Of a DNA stretch of 64,000 bases, positions 22,862 through 33,439 are shown piece by piece. A program made the position numbers and the translations under genes. How positions within the stretch are numbered: position 1 is the first letter of the stretch; every line of letters starts with the position of its first letter. This stretch comes from Agarophyton chilense. Lineage: Eukaryota; Rhodophyta; Florideophyceae; Gracilariales; Gracilariaceae. A model generated the notes under the pieces. The model did no database searches. It had not been told where the DNA came from and saw nothing but the letters and a program-made list of their open reading frames with translations. The DNA lies in NCBI GenBank assembly GCA_030374765.1, contig JARGXX010000018.1, forward strand, positions 62,001 to 126,000, given 5' to 3'.

Positions 22862-24124
22862 CTAACAGAGGCCTAGCAGCCCTCGGTATGACCTCAACGT
22901 TCGAGGAAGCGCCCCGAACACCAACCGGACTCCCCGGGGCGGCGCATGAGTAGCTCCGTCGTCCTCATTGGAACCTGCAGCAGCAAAACCTGGACTATGG
23001 TTACCCAAGGAGCCAACTGGACCACCCGAACCGGCCCCAGCGAGCCGAGCACGCTTCTTCGGCTGGGATTCTCCTGAGGAACTGTTGTCACCATTGGAAG
23101 CCTCCCGGTTGCTCAAATGTAGACCATACAGGGTATCCAGGTCGGCACTAACCCTCTGGGACATCAATTGGGCATTCGGGTGCAGGATATTGACCATAGC
23201 GGTTTCCAGATCTTGACCTTGTTGGACCATCGCGGCGTAGCGCACCGAGCGACGCGCCCACGAGCAAGCTTCCCTTAGGACTGTCGCAATGTCCATCGAG
23301 GCAGTAGTACCAAGCGGACGGCAGAAGGGCATGACGCACTGCCCGCAGATTTCGTCCGATGGTTCATAGCAGTTCCCGGGGCGCTTTTAAGCTACTTTGT
23401 ATCCAGAGGAGCTCTCCGCTTGTTTGGCCAAAGCCATGGTGCCGCTGCCCACAGGTTGGTCCGCCGGCAAATGGATAGCAAAACCGATGGAAGCGACATA
23501 GTCCGGAGAGAGAATGGCATATCCGACGGGCTTATAAGGCGATCGCGGCATCGCGCGCGACGAATGGAGTAATACCGCGAAGGGAAGAAGAAAAGATGAA
23601 ACCAAATCGGGCAGGATGACTGACGTGAACTTGAATGGACGAAGCGCACACCGTGGTTCACGGCGGACCACGCGCGTAGGGTCGCCAAAGGAATACCGAA
23701 GGCTAGAAAAAGCGGCAAGGAACCCTCCTCCCGGTGCGCGTACAATACCCTAGGTGAACTAATTGCGAACCTGGCGCCAAGGGTCAGCTCTTACGCACTG
23801 GTACCCCCCGAGGATCGTGGCGAGGCGACGCCCCGTCGCGCCCACTGGTAACGAGAACAACTGACCCCCGGGATGGTCATGAGACAACGAGATATCGGGC
23901 ACGGCACCGTTCGTGTCCAGGACATTAGGACGCTCAGGATCACGACGTTCCGATCCCGGAGGTAAGATTGGAGGTTCACCCATGGGTCCAATTAAGGCCA
24001 GACCCCCCGGAAGGTGTGAGGCAATTTGGACTTCCCCGTGACGGTGGAATCCTAATGAGGGAGATATGTGAAGGAGCGGTGATAACGGTTGAGCGCTGTA
24101 AGCCGCCGGGCCCTGAAGGATCAT
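22862..24124 (-). pseudogene. Antisense coding region in gypsy A
   Basis: One minus-strand frame stays largely open from 24124 to 22862 (about 420 codons), with stops at 23759-23761, 23750-23752 and just below 23390. The C-terminal part (23332-22862, 156 codons) has a helical stretch (EACSWARRSVRYAAMVQQ), a serine-rich linker and a basic PKKRARL motif like a nuclear localisation signal. The upstream end overlaps the 3' LTR, so antisense transcription from the LTR is conceivable. I recognise no family. Gypsy B has an antisense coding region at the same place. No sense ORF of note competes here. Confidence 0.5.
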
Positions 24125-24512
24125 GCAGATGACACGTGGACAGGTCGACCTCAGGTGGACTCATGTAGATTATTAATTTAATTTAATTAGTGTAAAAGAT
24201 TAACATTACAGTGCCAGGTAGATCTCAGCGCCTCGCCTGTACCATTTACTTGGCTCGAGTGGCGCTTCTCCCTTAGAGAACGGTAGGCACCGTTAGGATA
24301 CTAAATAACCTTTTTTGGTATATTAGTTCCACCCTTTGGTCTTGAAGCCATAGTTTCCGTAGCTCCAACCTGTAGGACTACGCAGTAAACGCCAGCCCAT
24401 TGCACCAAGTACTCTGGGAGTGCTGCCGTCAAGGATTCGAGCCTTAGGACCCACTCTACCACGCTACCACCTGTTGAGACCCGTACGCTGACCCAACCGT
24501 CATTGCGTTACA
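24067..24512 (+). repeat. 3' LTR of gypsy A
   Basis: 446 bp, starting TGTGAAGGAGCGG and ending CATTGCGTTACA, followed by the duplicated site TGGAC. Confidence 0.92.
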
Positions 24513-24855
24513 TGGACGTTCAGAGTCGTTCGAAACCGAAGGAGAAACACGGGCACTACAGTGTTCAAAATTAATCGAATTTCTCAAGAAATGAACAGTA
24601 CAGTACAGAATTGAGTGAAATCGTTCAGGAACAGTTCAGAAAATTTCAGAATCCCCTCAAATCAGAAGTTTGTTGATTGTATCGAAATCAACAATTGCTG
24701 TTTAGATAAACAGGAAAACGTGGGTATAGTGGTCTAGGATTGTTTAGTACTGTTCACAACAGTCTTTTCTTTTACAAATACCACTATTCGAGCCAGAAGG
24801 AATTGTTCCATCACATTTAAGAAAATTTACTGAAGCAGCAAACAACTGAAACTAA

Positions 24856-25592
24856 ATGGAAATGGAAGACAAAAACACATTTAAAATTGAAAAACTCAAC
24901 GGAGATCATTTCTACTCCTGGGAATTCAGATTGATGAACTATCTCAAGAAGAAAAACTACTGGAACGTCGTGATTGGAAGTGAAGAAGACTCGACAGCAA
25001 ACAAAAAAGCGTTAATAGATATCCGCCTTTAGTTAGATGATAATCAAATTTTCTATGTTGAATATGTCATTAATGGAAGAGAAGCTTGAAATGCTTTGTC
25101 AGAAGTTTATGAAAACAAAGGAATGGCAAACAAAATGGACTTAGAAGAAAAATTTATTCCAAAGTGACTAAATGAAGGAGATGCAGCAAAACAACATATT
25201 GAAGATCTGAAGCGTTTAAAAACCAGATTTCCCCAAACTTGAAGTTCAAAAATCGAAAAAAGAGTATGTTATGCGTCTACTACGAAGTTTGCCAAAATCG
25301 TATGAAAGTTTGGTGGTAATATTGAGAAACAGGGCAGAATCATTTAGTATCGAAGAAATACACGCCAGGATTCTACGAAAGGAGTCCAAAAATATATATT
25401 CTTCAGAGAATGAAAAATCTGGAAACCTGTCACAGGGAAAATCGAACAAATCGAAAACACCATTTCCGTTAAAAGGCCATTATTGTCACAAGAAAGGACA
25501 TAAAATAGCATTATGCAGACTTAGAAAAAGGAGCAATCATAGTTCAGAAACTAATTCTCCATCGAGTAATCAGCAGAATGAAAGGATGGATG
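24856..25592 (+). pseudogene. Copia C Gag remains
   Basis: The frame opens at ATG 24856 with the copia Gag start motif (FKIEKLNGDHFYSWEFRL). It continues with stops and one frame change to an open stretch at 25271-25592 (YVMRLLRSLPKSYESLV, then ESFSIEEIHARI). A zinc knuckle near 25480 reads YCHKKGHKIALC; the first Cys is replaced by Gly, so it could not bind zinc normally. Gypsy B interrupts the gene between gag and protease. Confidence 0.8.
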
Positions 25593-26771
25593 TGTGACGC
25601 AACGCGCCGGGCCCTTATTGAGGACAAGTAGCCACCCTCCTCCGACCTCCTTACACTAAGCAGTGACGACGCCGTAATAGCTGGCATACTGCCAGGATGG
25701 AATACCGTGCATGGCGCTAGGTGTCATACGTGTGGCAATGGCCGGCAGCTAGTTCGTGTGGTTGGCAGCATACAGTGCTCTGCACTGCTGCCTTGTAATT
25801 TTTAATTGTATTTATTACTTGTAATCTATCGTAATGGCAAACTGCTAAGCGGCCGGCGGTACTTGAGCGCCGGGTCACCGGGGATTAGACCGAAGTAAAG
25901 TCCAAGAGGTGAGAGACGCCTCCGAACTACTAGTTCGTGTCTTGAGACTATAGGGTTATCAGACCTTCGTTCCCAGTCGACGCCGACAAGACAGGCAGCA
26001 GTCTGATCAACTGCTGCAAGGGTATCTCTCGCGTTTTAGCCTATCGAGTATTCCCCGTCCAGTCCTTGCCCTCACGGCCATCGGTAGCCGCGTGGCGCAT
26101 TGCACTTTCGCTCGGTCTCTTGGACCGCTGGCAGTTCTACTGCCCAAGCAGATTGTAGACCCATATCCGTTGGATACCGAAGTGTGGATCGGGAGCCTCG
26201 GATAAGTGAGTATCACTTCCAGGTGCAGCTGGTAAAGCCAGACAGGCGCATTCGTCTGGGCGCTGGTTCAATCCCAGGGCTTGCCCTGCTTTGTTATCGT
26301 CACCCGTTGGGTGTGAGTGATTACCACTTTGTGGCGCCAGTCGGCATAGCCAAGCAGACGCTCTCGTCTGAGCGCTGGTACAATCTCAGGGCTTGCCCTG
26401 CTTTGTTATCGCCATTCGTTGGGTGAAGTGGTTGGTGCGTCGTTGCCGACGCTAAGGTCGTGGCGCTCGTCCGGGCTCTGGTACAATCCCGGGGCTCGCC
26501 CCGGCTACTCGTCATACGCGGCGTATATCCAGGCCGATCACTTCGGTTCGTGTCGGATCGACACCACTCCGAGCACGTCTTCCGGACCCCAAGAGCTCCT
26601 GTGGAACGATAGGAGTCTGTGTCTAGTCGACACCCCTCGCCTATGAGATGACGCCTCTCTTGAGTTGTTGCGGACTCTAGGGTCAGATAGCCGACCCCAG
26701 CTTTCCAGGCCCTGCCTGTGCGTAGCTCTCGCCGCCGGTGGCTGGTCTCCCGAGTAGCGCATTGCGTTACA
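25593..26771 (+). repeat. 5' LTR of gypsy B with three hairpin modules
   Basis: 1179 bp, starting TGTGACGCAACGCG and ending GCATTGCGTTACA. From about 26220 to 26510 it holds three related modules spaced about 103-112 bp. Each contains CTGGTTCAATCCC or CTGGTACAATCYC (at 26265, 26377, 26480) followed by a hairpin such as CAGGGCTTGCCCTG. The first two also carry an upstream CAGAC...GTCTG hairpin. GGTTCAATCCC fits the B-box of tRNA genes. Confidence 0.92.
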
Positions 26772-26775
26772 TTTC

Positions 26776-26793
26776 TGGTTTCCCGACTTAAAA
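26776..26793 (+). promoter_or_regulatory. Primer binding site of gypsy B
   Basis: TGGTTTCCCGACTTAAAA, four bases after the LTR end, identical to the site in gypsy A. It is complementary to a tRNA 3' end ending in CCA. Confidence 0.75.
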
Positions 26794-26875
26794 ACACAAG
26801 AGACTACGCAGTCTCACTTCTTCAAATTCAAGGAGATACTCGTCTTTTTGCCCAGGTCTTCACCCGGACCAAGTC

Positions 26876-29146
26876 ATGAGCACCCGATCAGGTGCTTCCT
26901 TCAGGCGTTCGACTTCAAACGACAATCAGTCCGTTACGGGCAGTGGTCGAGAGGCTAGTTCTACAAAGAACAACGCCCCAGCACTCAGCGGAAGCAAACC
27001 CCCGAAACATTTCCGAGTTGCCCAGTTAGCCCATGGCCCGAAGCCCGGGGAGGCGCAGTCAGCGACTGCGAGAGATGCTGCCTCCTCACCCTCCCTATTC
27101 GTGGAAGAACCTTCTTCCTCCGGACCCGCAGGTCCTAGTGTGCCAGTGAACACACCATCGGTAGCTCTTGCTACCTCGCCTAGGGTGGAGTTCACTCCCC
27201 TTCCCTTACCGAGGCTGGACCCCCCAGCGAAACAGTCTACGACGACTGATACCATTCGTCCCAGTAAGGTGTTTCCCCCTGAAAAAGGCCTTCATGCCGC
27301 ACCCTCGGGAGGAATTTCCATCAACGTGGATGAAACTCCATCCCCAAGACTTCCAATGGACGTAGTACCGGTGCAAGTCCGACAGCTCGTCGTTGCCGAG
27401 GTCGTAGACCTCGTGCCCAGGCTCGTGACCCAGCAGGTTAACGAGGCTGAGCGGAGTTGGTGGGAATCCCTCGAAGCTCGACTCGCCGAACTAACTGTAA
27501 CGGTTGTAGGTGAAGTGCAAGCTGCGCTGCAACAACGCCTTCAATCTTTTCTTGCGGTCGAGATCCCCCGCCAGGTGTTGCATGCCACACAACGAGGAGT
27601 TGTCACTTCTAATGGACAGGAGCTCCAGGGCCTGGAGACTCGAATTGTCAACCTGGACAAGAAGGTTGAGGACCTAGAGTTCCAACGAGCTGCCCTGCAA
27701 GGCCAGGTGGCATTCCTTATGAAGCATGGTACTTCTCCATCAGAAGGTGAGGTTCCCTCACACAAGCCCAGGGCTTCCAGAGCTAAGCAGGAGCGCAAAC
27801 GCTCTAAGGTGAAGCGCAAATCCGGTTCGGAATCTTCGTCCACGGATGATACATCATCCTCGAGCTCAGAGTCCGGTGCGGACTTGCGGAAGCATAATCT
27901 CGCAGAGATTAACCCTGCTAATAGCCGCTTCAAGAAAGTCTTGTCGTACAAGACATATCGGTTACATAATCGAGCAACAAGCGAGAGCTCGAAAGTTAAG
28001 AGACGTGTCGCTTCTATGGTCAAGCGGTTCAATACCACCATGGCGAACCGTCGGTTCGACGGAGCAGATCCTATGTCAGTCCTGACCTTTTTAGCGGCGT
28101 TCAAACGCGAGGCCAATAACAACGGAATCTCCGAAGGTATGGCAAAGTTAGTACTCCCGTACTTCCTGACGGACAATGCCCATATATCGTACGACAGTGC
28201 TTTGCACGTGGACGCGATTGACGATTCCTCCACGGGAATCAAGTCATGGCCAGAGGATCTAGTACGTGATCTCCGATTACTACGCCAGAGGGCTGGTGAG
28301 ACTGAGCAGTCTTTCGGACAGCGTGTCCGCCTGAAGTTCTCGAGACTTGGTGGGGTTTATTCACAGGAAGAGCAAATTGCTTCCTATATCGAAGGGCTCT
28401 TGCCCAGCGTCGCTTCGTGTGTGACACGAGACCGCCAGCTCCACCGCGATCGATTTACGACCTTGGACGCTGTGGTTGAACTGGCTATGTCTCATGGACA
28501 TACGTCACGGCTAACGCGATCGCTCAGGCAGCCGTTGAATGTTAAGCCGTATCAGGCTAAGGCACCGGTGATGTCACTGGAGGGTACGACCCTTTCCACC
28601 GATACGGCTATGACAGGCCGTAATCTTGGCGACGACGCCATACTGCATATCGGCACCGATGTAGAGGGTCCGCCTACGGACCCAAGCTACAGTTGTAGCA
28701 CAACAGAGGCGGAAACCCTTCCCCAATCTGACCCGTTGGGTCAAAGTGACCCCGCGCTTCCGGTAGTGTCAAACTATAACATCCGTATGGAGGAGTGGGC
28801 GCAGCCCAAGCGCGTTGGATGGGTTAATCAAAGGCTCCAGCCGAGCCCACATGCGCCGCGACGCGAAGCTTACGGAGCTTGTTACTTATGCGCCAATCCC
28901 GACCACGTGGTCGCTGATTGCGAGTGGATCACTCCGGCCATGCGAGCGCAGGCTCGACAGCGTATAATGGAGGCCTCTCCAGAGATAGCGGCAAGGATGC
29001 CGGCGATAGTCTACTTCGTGGCAGGACTCACGCCTCCACGAAAAGGATACCAGGCCCTACGACCTAGCGCGGTGTCCGCGCAACCTCAGGTCCTTCGCAA
29101 GGACAACGCTGAGCCCCAAGCTGGGGGAAACGTCCCCCGGACTTAG
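26876..29146 (+). CDS. Gypsy B Gag polyprotein, intact
   Basis: An uninterrupted frame of 756 codons from ATG 26876, the first ATG after the primer site. Parts in order: a Ser/Pro-rich disordered N-terminus (about residues 1-165); a region with coiled-coil character (about 170-290, VRQLVVAEVVDLV, then LETRIVNLDKKVEDLE); a basic linker followed by a serine/acidic run (about 300-335); the capsid-like core (about 340-560, KVLSYKTYRLHNRA, then QSFGQRVRLKFSRLGG); and a zinc knuckle near residue 660 (CYLCANPDHVVADC, C-x2-C-x4-H-x4-C). Gag forms the particle that packages the element RNA. The stop at 29144-29146 is bypassed by a likely -1 frameshift to make Gag-Pol. Confidence 0.92.
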   Translation: MSTRSGASFRRSTSNDNQSVTGSGREASSTKNNAPALSGSKPPKHFRVAQLAHGPKPGEAQSATARDAASSPSLFVEEPSSSGPAGPSVPVNTPSVALATSPRVEFTPLPLPRLDPPAKQSTTTDTIRPSKVFPPEKGLHAAPSGGISINVDETPSPRLPMDVVPVQVRQLVVAEVVDLVPRLVTQQVNEAERSWWESLEARLAELTVTVVGEVQAALQQRLQSFLAVEIPRQVLHATQRGVVTSNGQELQGLETRIVNLDKKVEDLEFQRAALQGQVAFLMKHGTSPSEGEVPSHKPRASRAKQERKRSKVKRKSGSESSSTDDTSSSSSESGADLRKHNLAEINPANSRFKKVLSYKTYRLHNRATSESSKVKRRVASMVKRFNTTMANRRFDGADPMSVLTFLAAFKREANNNGISEGMAKLVLPYFLTDNAHISYDSALHVDAIDDSSTGIKSWPEDLVRDLRLLRQRAGETEQSFGQRVRLKFSRLGGVYSQEEQIASYIEGLLPSVASCVTRDRQLHRDRFTTLDAVVELAMSHGHTSRLTRSLRQPLNVKPYQAKAPVMSLEGTTLSTDTAMTGRNLGDDAILHIGTDVEGPPTDPSYSCSTTEAETLPQSDPLGQSDPALPVVSNYNIRMEEWAQPKRVGWVNQRLQPSPHAPRREAYGACYLCANPDHVVADCEWITPAMRAQARQRIMEASPEIAARMPAIVYFVAGLTPPRKGYQALRPSAVSAQPQVLRKDNAEPQAGGNVPRT

Positions 29147-29176
29147 AGGCCCAAGTCTCCTTTTCTAAGACTCCGG
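29125..29176 (+). promoter_or_regulatory. -1 ribosomal frameshift signal, gag/pol of gypsy B
   Basis: The heptamer G-GGA-AAC (29125-29131) is in the gag frame and fits the X-XXY-YYZ slippery rule. After a 5-nt spacer, CCGGACTTAG (29137-29146) can pair with CTAAG-AC-TCCGG (29165-29176), a 10-bp stem with a 2-nt bulge and 18-nt loop that encloses the gag stop. The downstream protease frame is exactly -1 relative to gag and is open from before this point. Confidence 0.7.
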
Positions 29177-32100
29177 ATATCAGAGACGAAGGTGACGAAA
29201 TCGTTACCAAGTGTCTATTAGACAAGTGTGCAGAAGTTGTTACGCCGCAACAGGACCCCGTCCTCAAAATAGGACGCTTCAACTACAAAGTTGTAGCCCG
29301 TGTGGGCTTTACCAAAGAAGATGCCATGGAGGTTTTATCCGTATTGGATACAGGGGCCGCTCCCAACCTCATCCACCAGGATGCAGTTCCGGGGTTGAGG
29401 ATAACCCCATTGGCACACGCTCAGAAGTCCCTCGGACTTAACGACGCAGGAGGGCATGCCCTCAAAATACGCGGCACCACCGTGCTAACCGTCTGCGTCG
29501 CGGATTATCTGGCACGCGTGCCATTCCTGGTCGCCGAACGTCTGAGTACAGACGTGATCCTAGGATGTGATTTCATCGATAAGCATGTTGACGCTATCCA
29601 CCCTAAAAGGGGGACCCTATATATGAGTAACTACTCATCTGTTCCGATATACCGACGACCGGCATCTGATTGGCGTCGCACGCCACCGAAGGGTGAGGGA
29701 AAGAAGCTAAAGAAGGACCCCTTCTACCATTGCAGACGTATTCACGTCGCACGGAAGATAGCCCTTTCTCCTAGCTCTGAAACCATCGTCTTGACGAGGT
29801 GCGCAGATGGAAGAAGATTCTTCCTCCAGCCAGAAGAGAACTCTTCGACAAATATCGCGTTCGTTTGGCGAATGGCGTCGCCAACGTTCGCAGCAACAGA
29901 CCGTTCAGAGTTATTGTCGCCAACTTCGCTCGTCACGAAGTGACGCTTTGTAAAGGACAAGTCCTTGGTCGTGCTGTTCCGCAGCGCCCGTCAGACATCT
30001 ACGAAATCCTGCACGATCGACAACCCGAGGAACCGGAACCCGGAAACCTCAGGCCACTCCCGGCATGTGACACTAGAGAGTCGCGGACGACCGAGCCTCC
30101 AACGAGCTTCTTGAACTCGATAGATCTCTCGAGGATCTCGCCAAAGATGCAGCGTGCCGAGAAAGAGATACTTGGTAAGCATGAAGACATGTGGAGCGGT
30201 AAGCTTGGAGAGATTCGAGGACCTCCTCATCGGATCAAGTTGATGTCAGGGGCAACCCCTGTTCACTCGCAGCCTTATCGAGCTGGACCGAAGATTAGAG
30301 AACACGAGTTCGCCGAAGTTAAGCGTATGCTTGATGCAGATGTCATCGAACCGGCCAGGTCAGAATGGGCAAGCCCAGTTGTCTTTGTTCCGAAACCCGA
30401 CGGAAGCCTACGCTTCTGCGTAGATTATAGGCGCCTAAACGCCCTCACCGTGAAGGATACCTATCCCCTACCCCGCATAGACGAGTGTCTTGACAGCTTG
30501 GGCGAGGCCCAGTTCTTTACCACGCTAGATTGCAATAGCGGGTATAGGCAACTGTCCGTCGCGCCTGAAGATCAGGACAAAACCACGTTCACGTGTCACG
30601 CAGGGACCTATAGGTTCACTCGTATGCCCTTTGGGCTTTGCAACGCCCCAGCAACGTTCCAGAGAATCGTGGATATCCTGCTAGCAGGATTCAAATGGCA
30701 ATGTTGCCTGGTGTATATTGATGATGTCATCATCTTCTCCAAAAATGAGGAGGAACACATACGACATGTGGACGAGATACTCACTGTTCTCAGAAACGCA
30801 GGGTTAACCCTGAAGTTGAAGAAGTGTCACTTCTTTCGGAGGTCAGTAGATTAACTTGACCACGTAATCAAACCGGGCCTGTTGGAAGTTGCCACGAAGA
30901 ACCTTGAGGCTCTCCAGAAGGCGCGACCACCTGCGACGCAGACTGAAGTTCGATCCTTTCTCGGAATGTGCAACGTCTACCGACGTTTTGTGCGAAATTT
31001 CGCGAAAGTTGCTGCACCGCTGACGGAGCTTACGAAGAAGGAGGTTTCACCTCGATTGCCGCAGCTCACAGCTGAGCAGTTAGAAGCGTTCGAAATGCTT
31101 AAGCAAGCACTGACGCACGCGCCAGTGTTAAAGCTACCAAGAGCAGACCGCCCGTTTACGGTGGAGACCGATGCCAGTGCTGGCCAGATTGGTTGCGTCT
31201 TGACGCAAGTTCATAACGAAATCCGTCATCCAGTTGGGTATTGGAGCCGGACCTTGTCCGCCACTGAGAGGAGATACTCCACTACGGAGCGAGAATGTCT
31301 TGCAGTTGTGTGGGCGCTGACCATATTACGGCCTTACTTAAAGCGCACGCACTTCACAGTGATCAGCGACCACCAGTCCTTGAGATGGCTTCTCGGATTG
31401 TCGGACTCCGACGCGAATAGGCGCCTAACTAGATGGAGGTTACGCCTCGCAGAGTATGATTACGAAGATTTACAAGAAGGGCTCGGAAAACCAAGCGGCC
31501 GATGCGTTGTCGCGCATGCCCACAGATGGCGAGACCGCTATGAGACCTTCAGAGGATATACCCTGTTTTGTGTGTGAACCGGACGCTACAGGTCCGAGCA
31601 TCACGTTCTGCAATGCCTCGCATCCTTGGGATGCCGCCCTCGACGTTGAAGAACATGAGCTCACGGCGGTTTCGCTAGAAGAATTGCTCGCCGAGCAAGC
31701 CACAGACTCGTTCTGTGAGGACATGAGAGAACGATCTCTCCATGACCCCAAATGCCGTGTGTACACGGACCACGATGGACTATTAGTCCGCAACGCTAGA
31801 ATAGATCAAAGCGAGCAGGTGCTCACACCAAAATCGCTAAGGGAGCGCGTGATGCATATGCATCATTACCCCCGTGTCGCAGGACACCCGGGAGGACGAA
31901 GGATGTACGCCACGATGCGTCGACGCTATTACTGGCCAAGTATGGCCGCCGATGTGTACCGTTTGGTCAACGAGTGTGACTCGTGTGTGAAGGAGAGGAT
32001 TTCTCTTGTGAGAAAAAGCTCCTGATTGAAGCTGTTCCCGGCGACCGCACCGATGGAAAGTGTCGCGATCGACATCCTGGGGCCACTTCAGACTACGAGT

Positions 32101-33186
32101 AGAGGTAATCGTTACTTGCTGGTGATCTGTGACCGCTTCACAAAGCTGACGAATACCATCCCTTTGTCGAACACCGATGCGTTCGCAATTGAAAGGGCAT
32201 TCTGCACCCATTGGGTGTTTGTCTACGGACCACCCGTCACTGTCCTGTCGAACAATGGATCTAACTTCGCCTCGAAGCTCTTTCAGAGCGCTTGCCAAAT
32301 CCTTGGCATCAAGAACCTCTTCACGTCCACGTACCATCCGCAGACCAACGGTCAAGTCGAGAGGTCCAACCGAACCATGTTGTCTGCCTTGAGGCATTAT
32401 GTTGCTGAGCATCAGCACAACTGGGACCTTTACAGCGATGCGCTGACCTTTGGGTACAATACACAAGTCCATTCTAGAACCGGCCATTCCCCGTTCGAGT
32501 TGGTACTCGCTAACGCCCCGGAGCCGCTGGCTCTACAGAGACTCGGAACCCTAAAAGGGATGGCTCCTCGCGAGATTAAGATGCAGTTTTTGACACAGCT
32601 GCGTCAACTGCTGTCGCGCGCGACCGGTGCCTTAACTAAAGCGCAGCAACGCTACAAGCAGCGATACGATGCTCGCGTCGTTGAGAAGCGGATGCCGGAA
32701 CCCGGTACGTATGTGTACCTGCGGAGGCACTTAGACCCAAGGGAGCCAGAGGTTCCAGGTGAGAAGATCTCCCGTAAATTGAGACGAAAGGTCGTTGGAC
32801 CTTACAAGGTCATCAGCGGTGACGAGTAAAACCACACGGTTCTCATTGAGAACGAAAGACTCGAGGAGCGTCATAACTTGGACCACGTAGTCATTGGGGC
32901 GTCTAAGCCGCCCGCAGTGACGGGAGATGACGAAAGCGTCATAGACAAGATAGTGGGTCATACCCAGGGAGCGGCGGAGGAACGCGAGTACAAAGTTCGG
33001 TGGCTCGGATATACAGCAGAGGAAGACACCTTCCACACCGCTGATAGCCTGCCGTGGAACCTCGTGGCTCGCTACTGCCAACGACGGAAGATCAGCGTCC
33101 CCGACCGGGATGAGATACTTCTGCGAGCTAACCATGGCTCCACTCATGACCTAGTCGAGCCCGCTGAGGCAAACTCGCAAGTGTAA
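29132..33186 (+). pseudogene. Gypsy B Pol with chromodomain, lightly broken
   Basis: The -1 frame is open from the slippery site into the protease (DTGAAPNL near 29347). Later frames change near 29.8-29.9 kb (protease to RT) and near 31.46 kb (RNase H to integrase), and stops occur at 30852-30854, 32023-32025 and 32827-32829. RT shows LPRIDECLDSLGEAQFF, LDCNSGYRQLS and YIDD near 30717. RNase H has ETDAS, ERECLAVVWAL and SDHQSLRW. The integrase has an H-x-H and CDSCVKE zinc domain, core D (AIDILGP), D (LSNNGSNF keeps N instead of D at the second position) and E (GQVERS). The end is a chromodomain near 32940-33085 (YKVRWLGYTAEEDTF, then LPWNLVARY), which in chromoviruses guides integration to particular chromatin. 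Confidence 0.9.
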
Positions 33187-33439
33187 ACACAACACATTCG
33201 CTAGATGGCTAACCTACTGGAATGATAGAGCAAAGGAGGCAAGCAGGTGTTCAAGGGAACGCATTTGTTTTATGAAAAGAAGGTTTGTACAGCTACACCT
33301 GAGATAATTCCTCCTCACTATCTAGGAGTTCGTCCCCAGGGGCCGTCGACGGCCCTGCAGGCATGGCAGTACTGCTGATATCAGGGATAGCCCCCGTAGT
33401 CGAAGTGGTTGGTGCGGCTACTGCAGCAGGTCCCGGCGT

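Larger units (their letters stand above)
15716..24512 (+). mobile_element. Ty3/gypsy chromovirus A, full length
   Basis: This 8797-bp element has LTRs at 15716-16154 and 24067-24512 (TG...CA) and a duplicated site TGGAC at 15711-15715 and 24513-24517. A primer site follows the 5' LTR. A single decayed gag-pol frame ends in a chromodomain, and a long antisense coding region precedes the 3' LTR. The LTRs differ by several percent plus small indels, so this copy is older than element B. It is inserted in the leader of copia element C. Confidence 0.93.

Noticed and set aside
26260-26400. tRNA genes in the LTR of element B
   Set aside because: Only the B-box-like part is present; no A-box, acceptor stem or anticodon arm can be folded by eye.
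27541-28242. 233-codon ORF antisense to gag of element B
   Set aside because: It lies exactly opposite the intact gag and is explained as its shadow. Unlike the region at 33.4-35.1 kb, there is a strong sense gene here.
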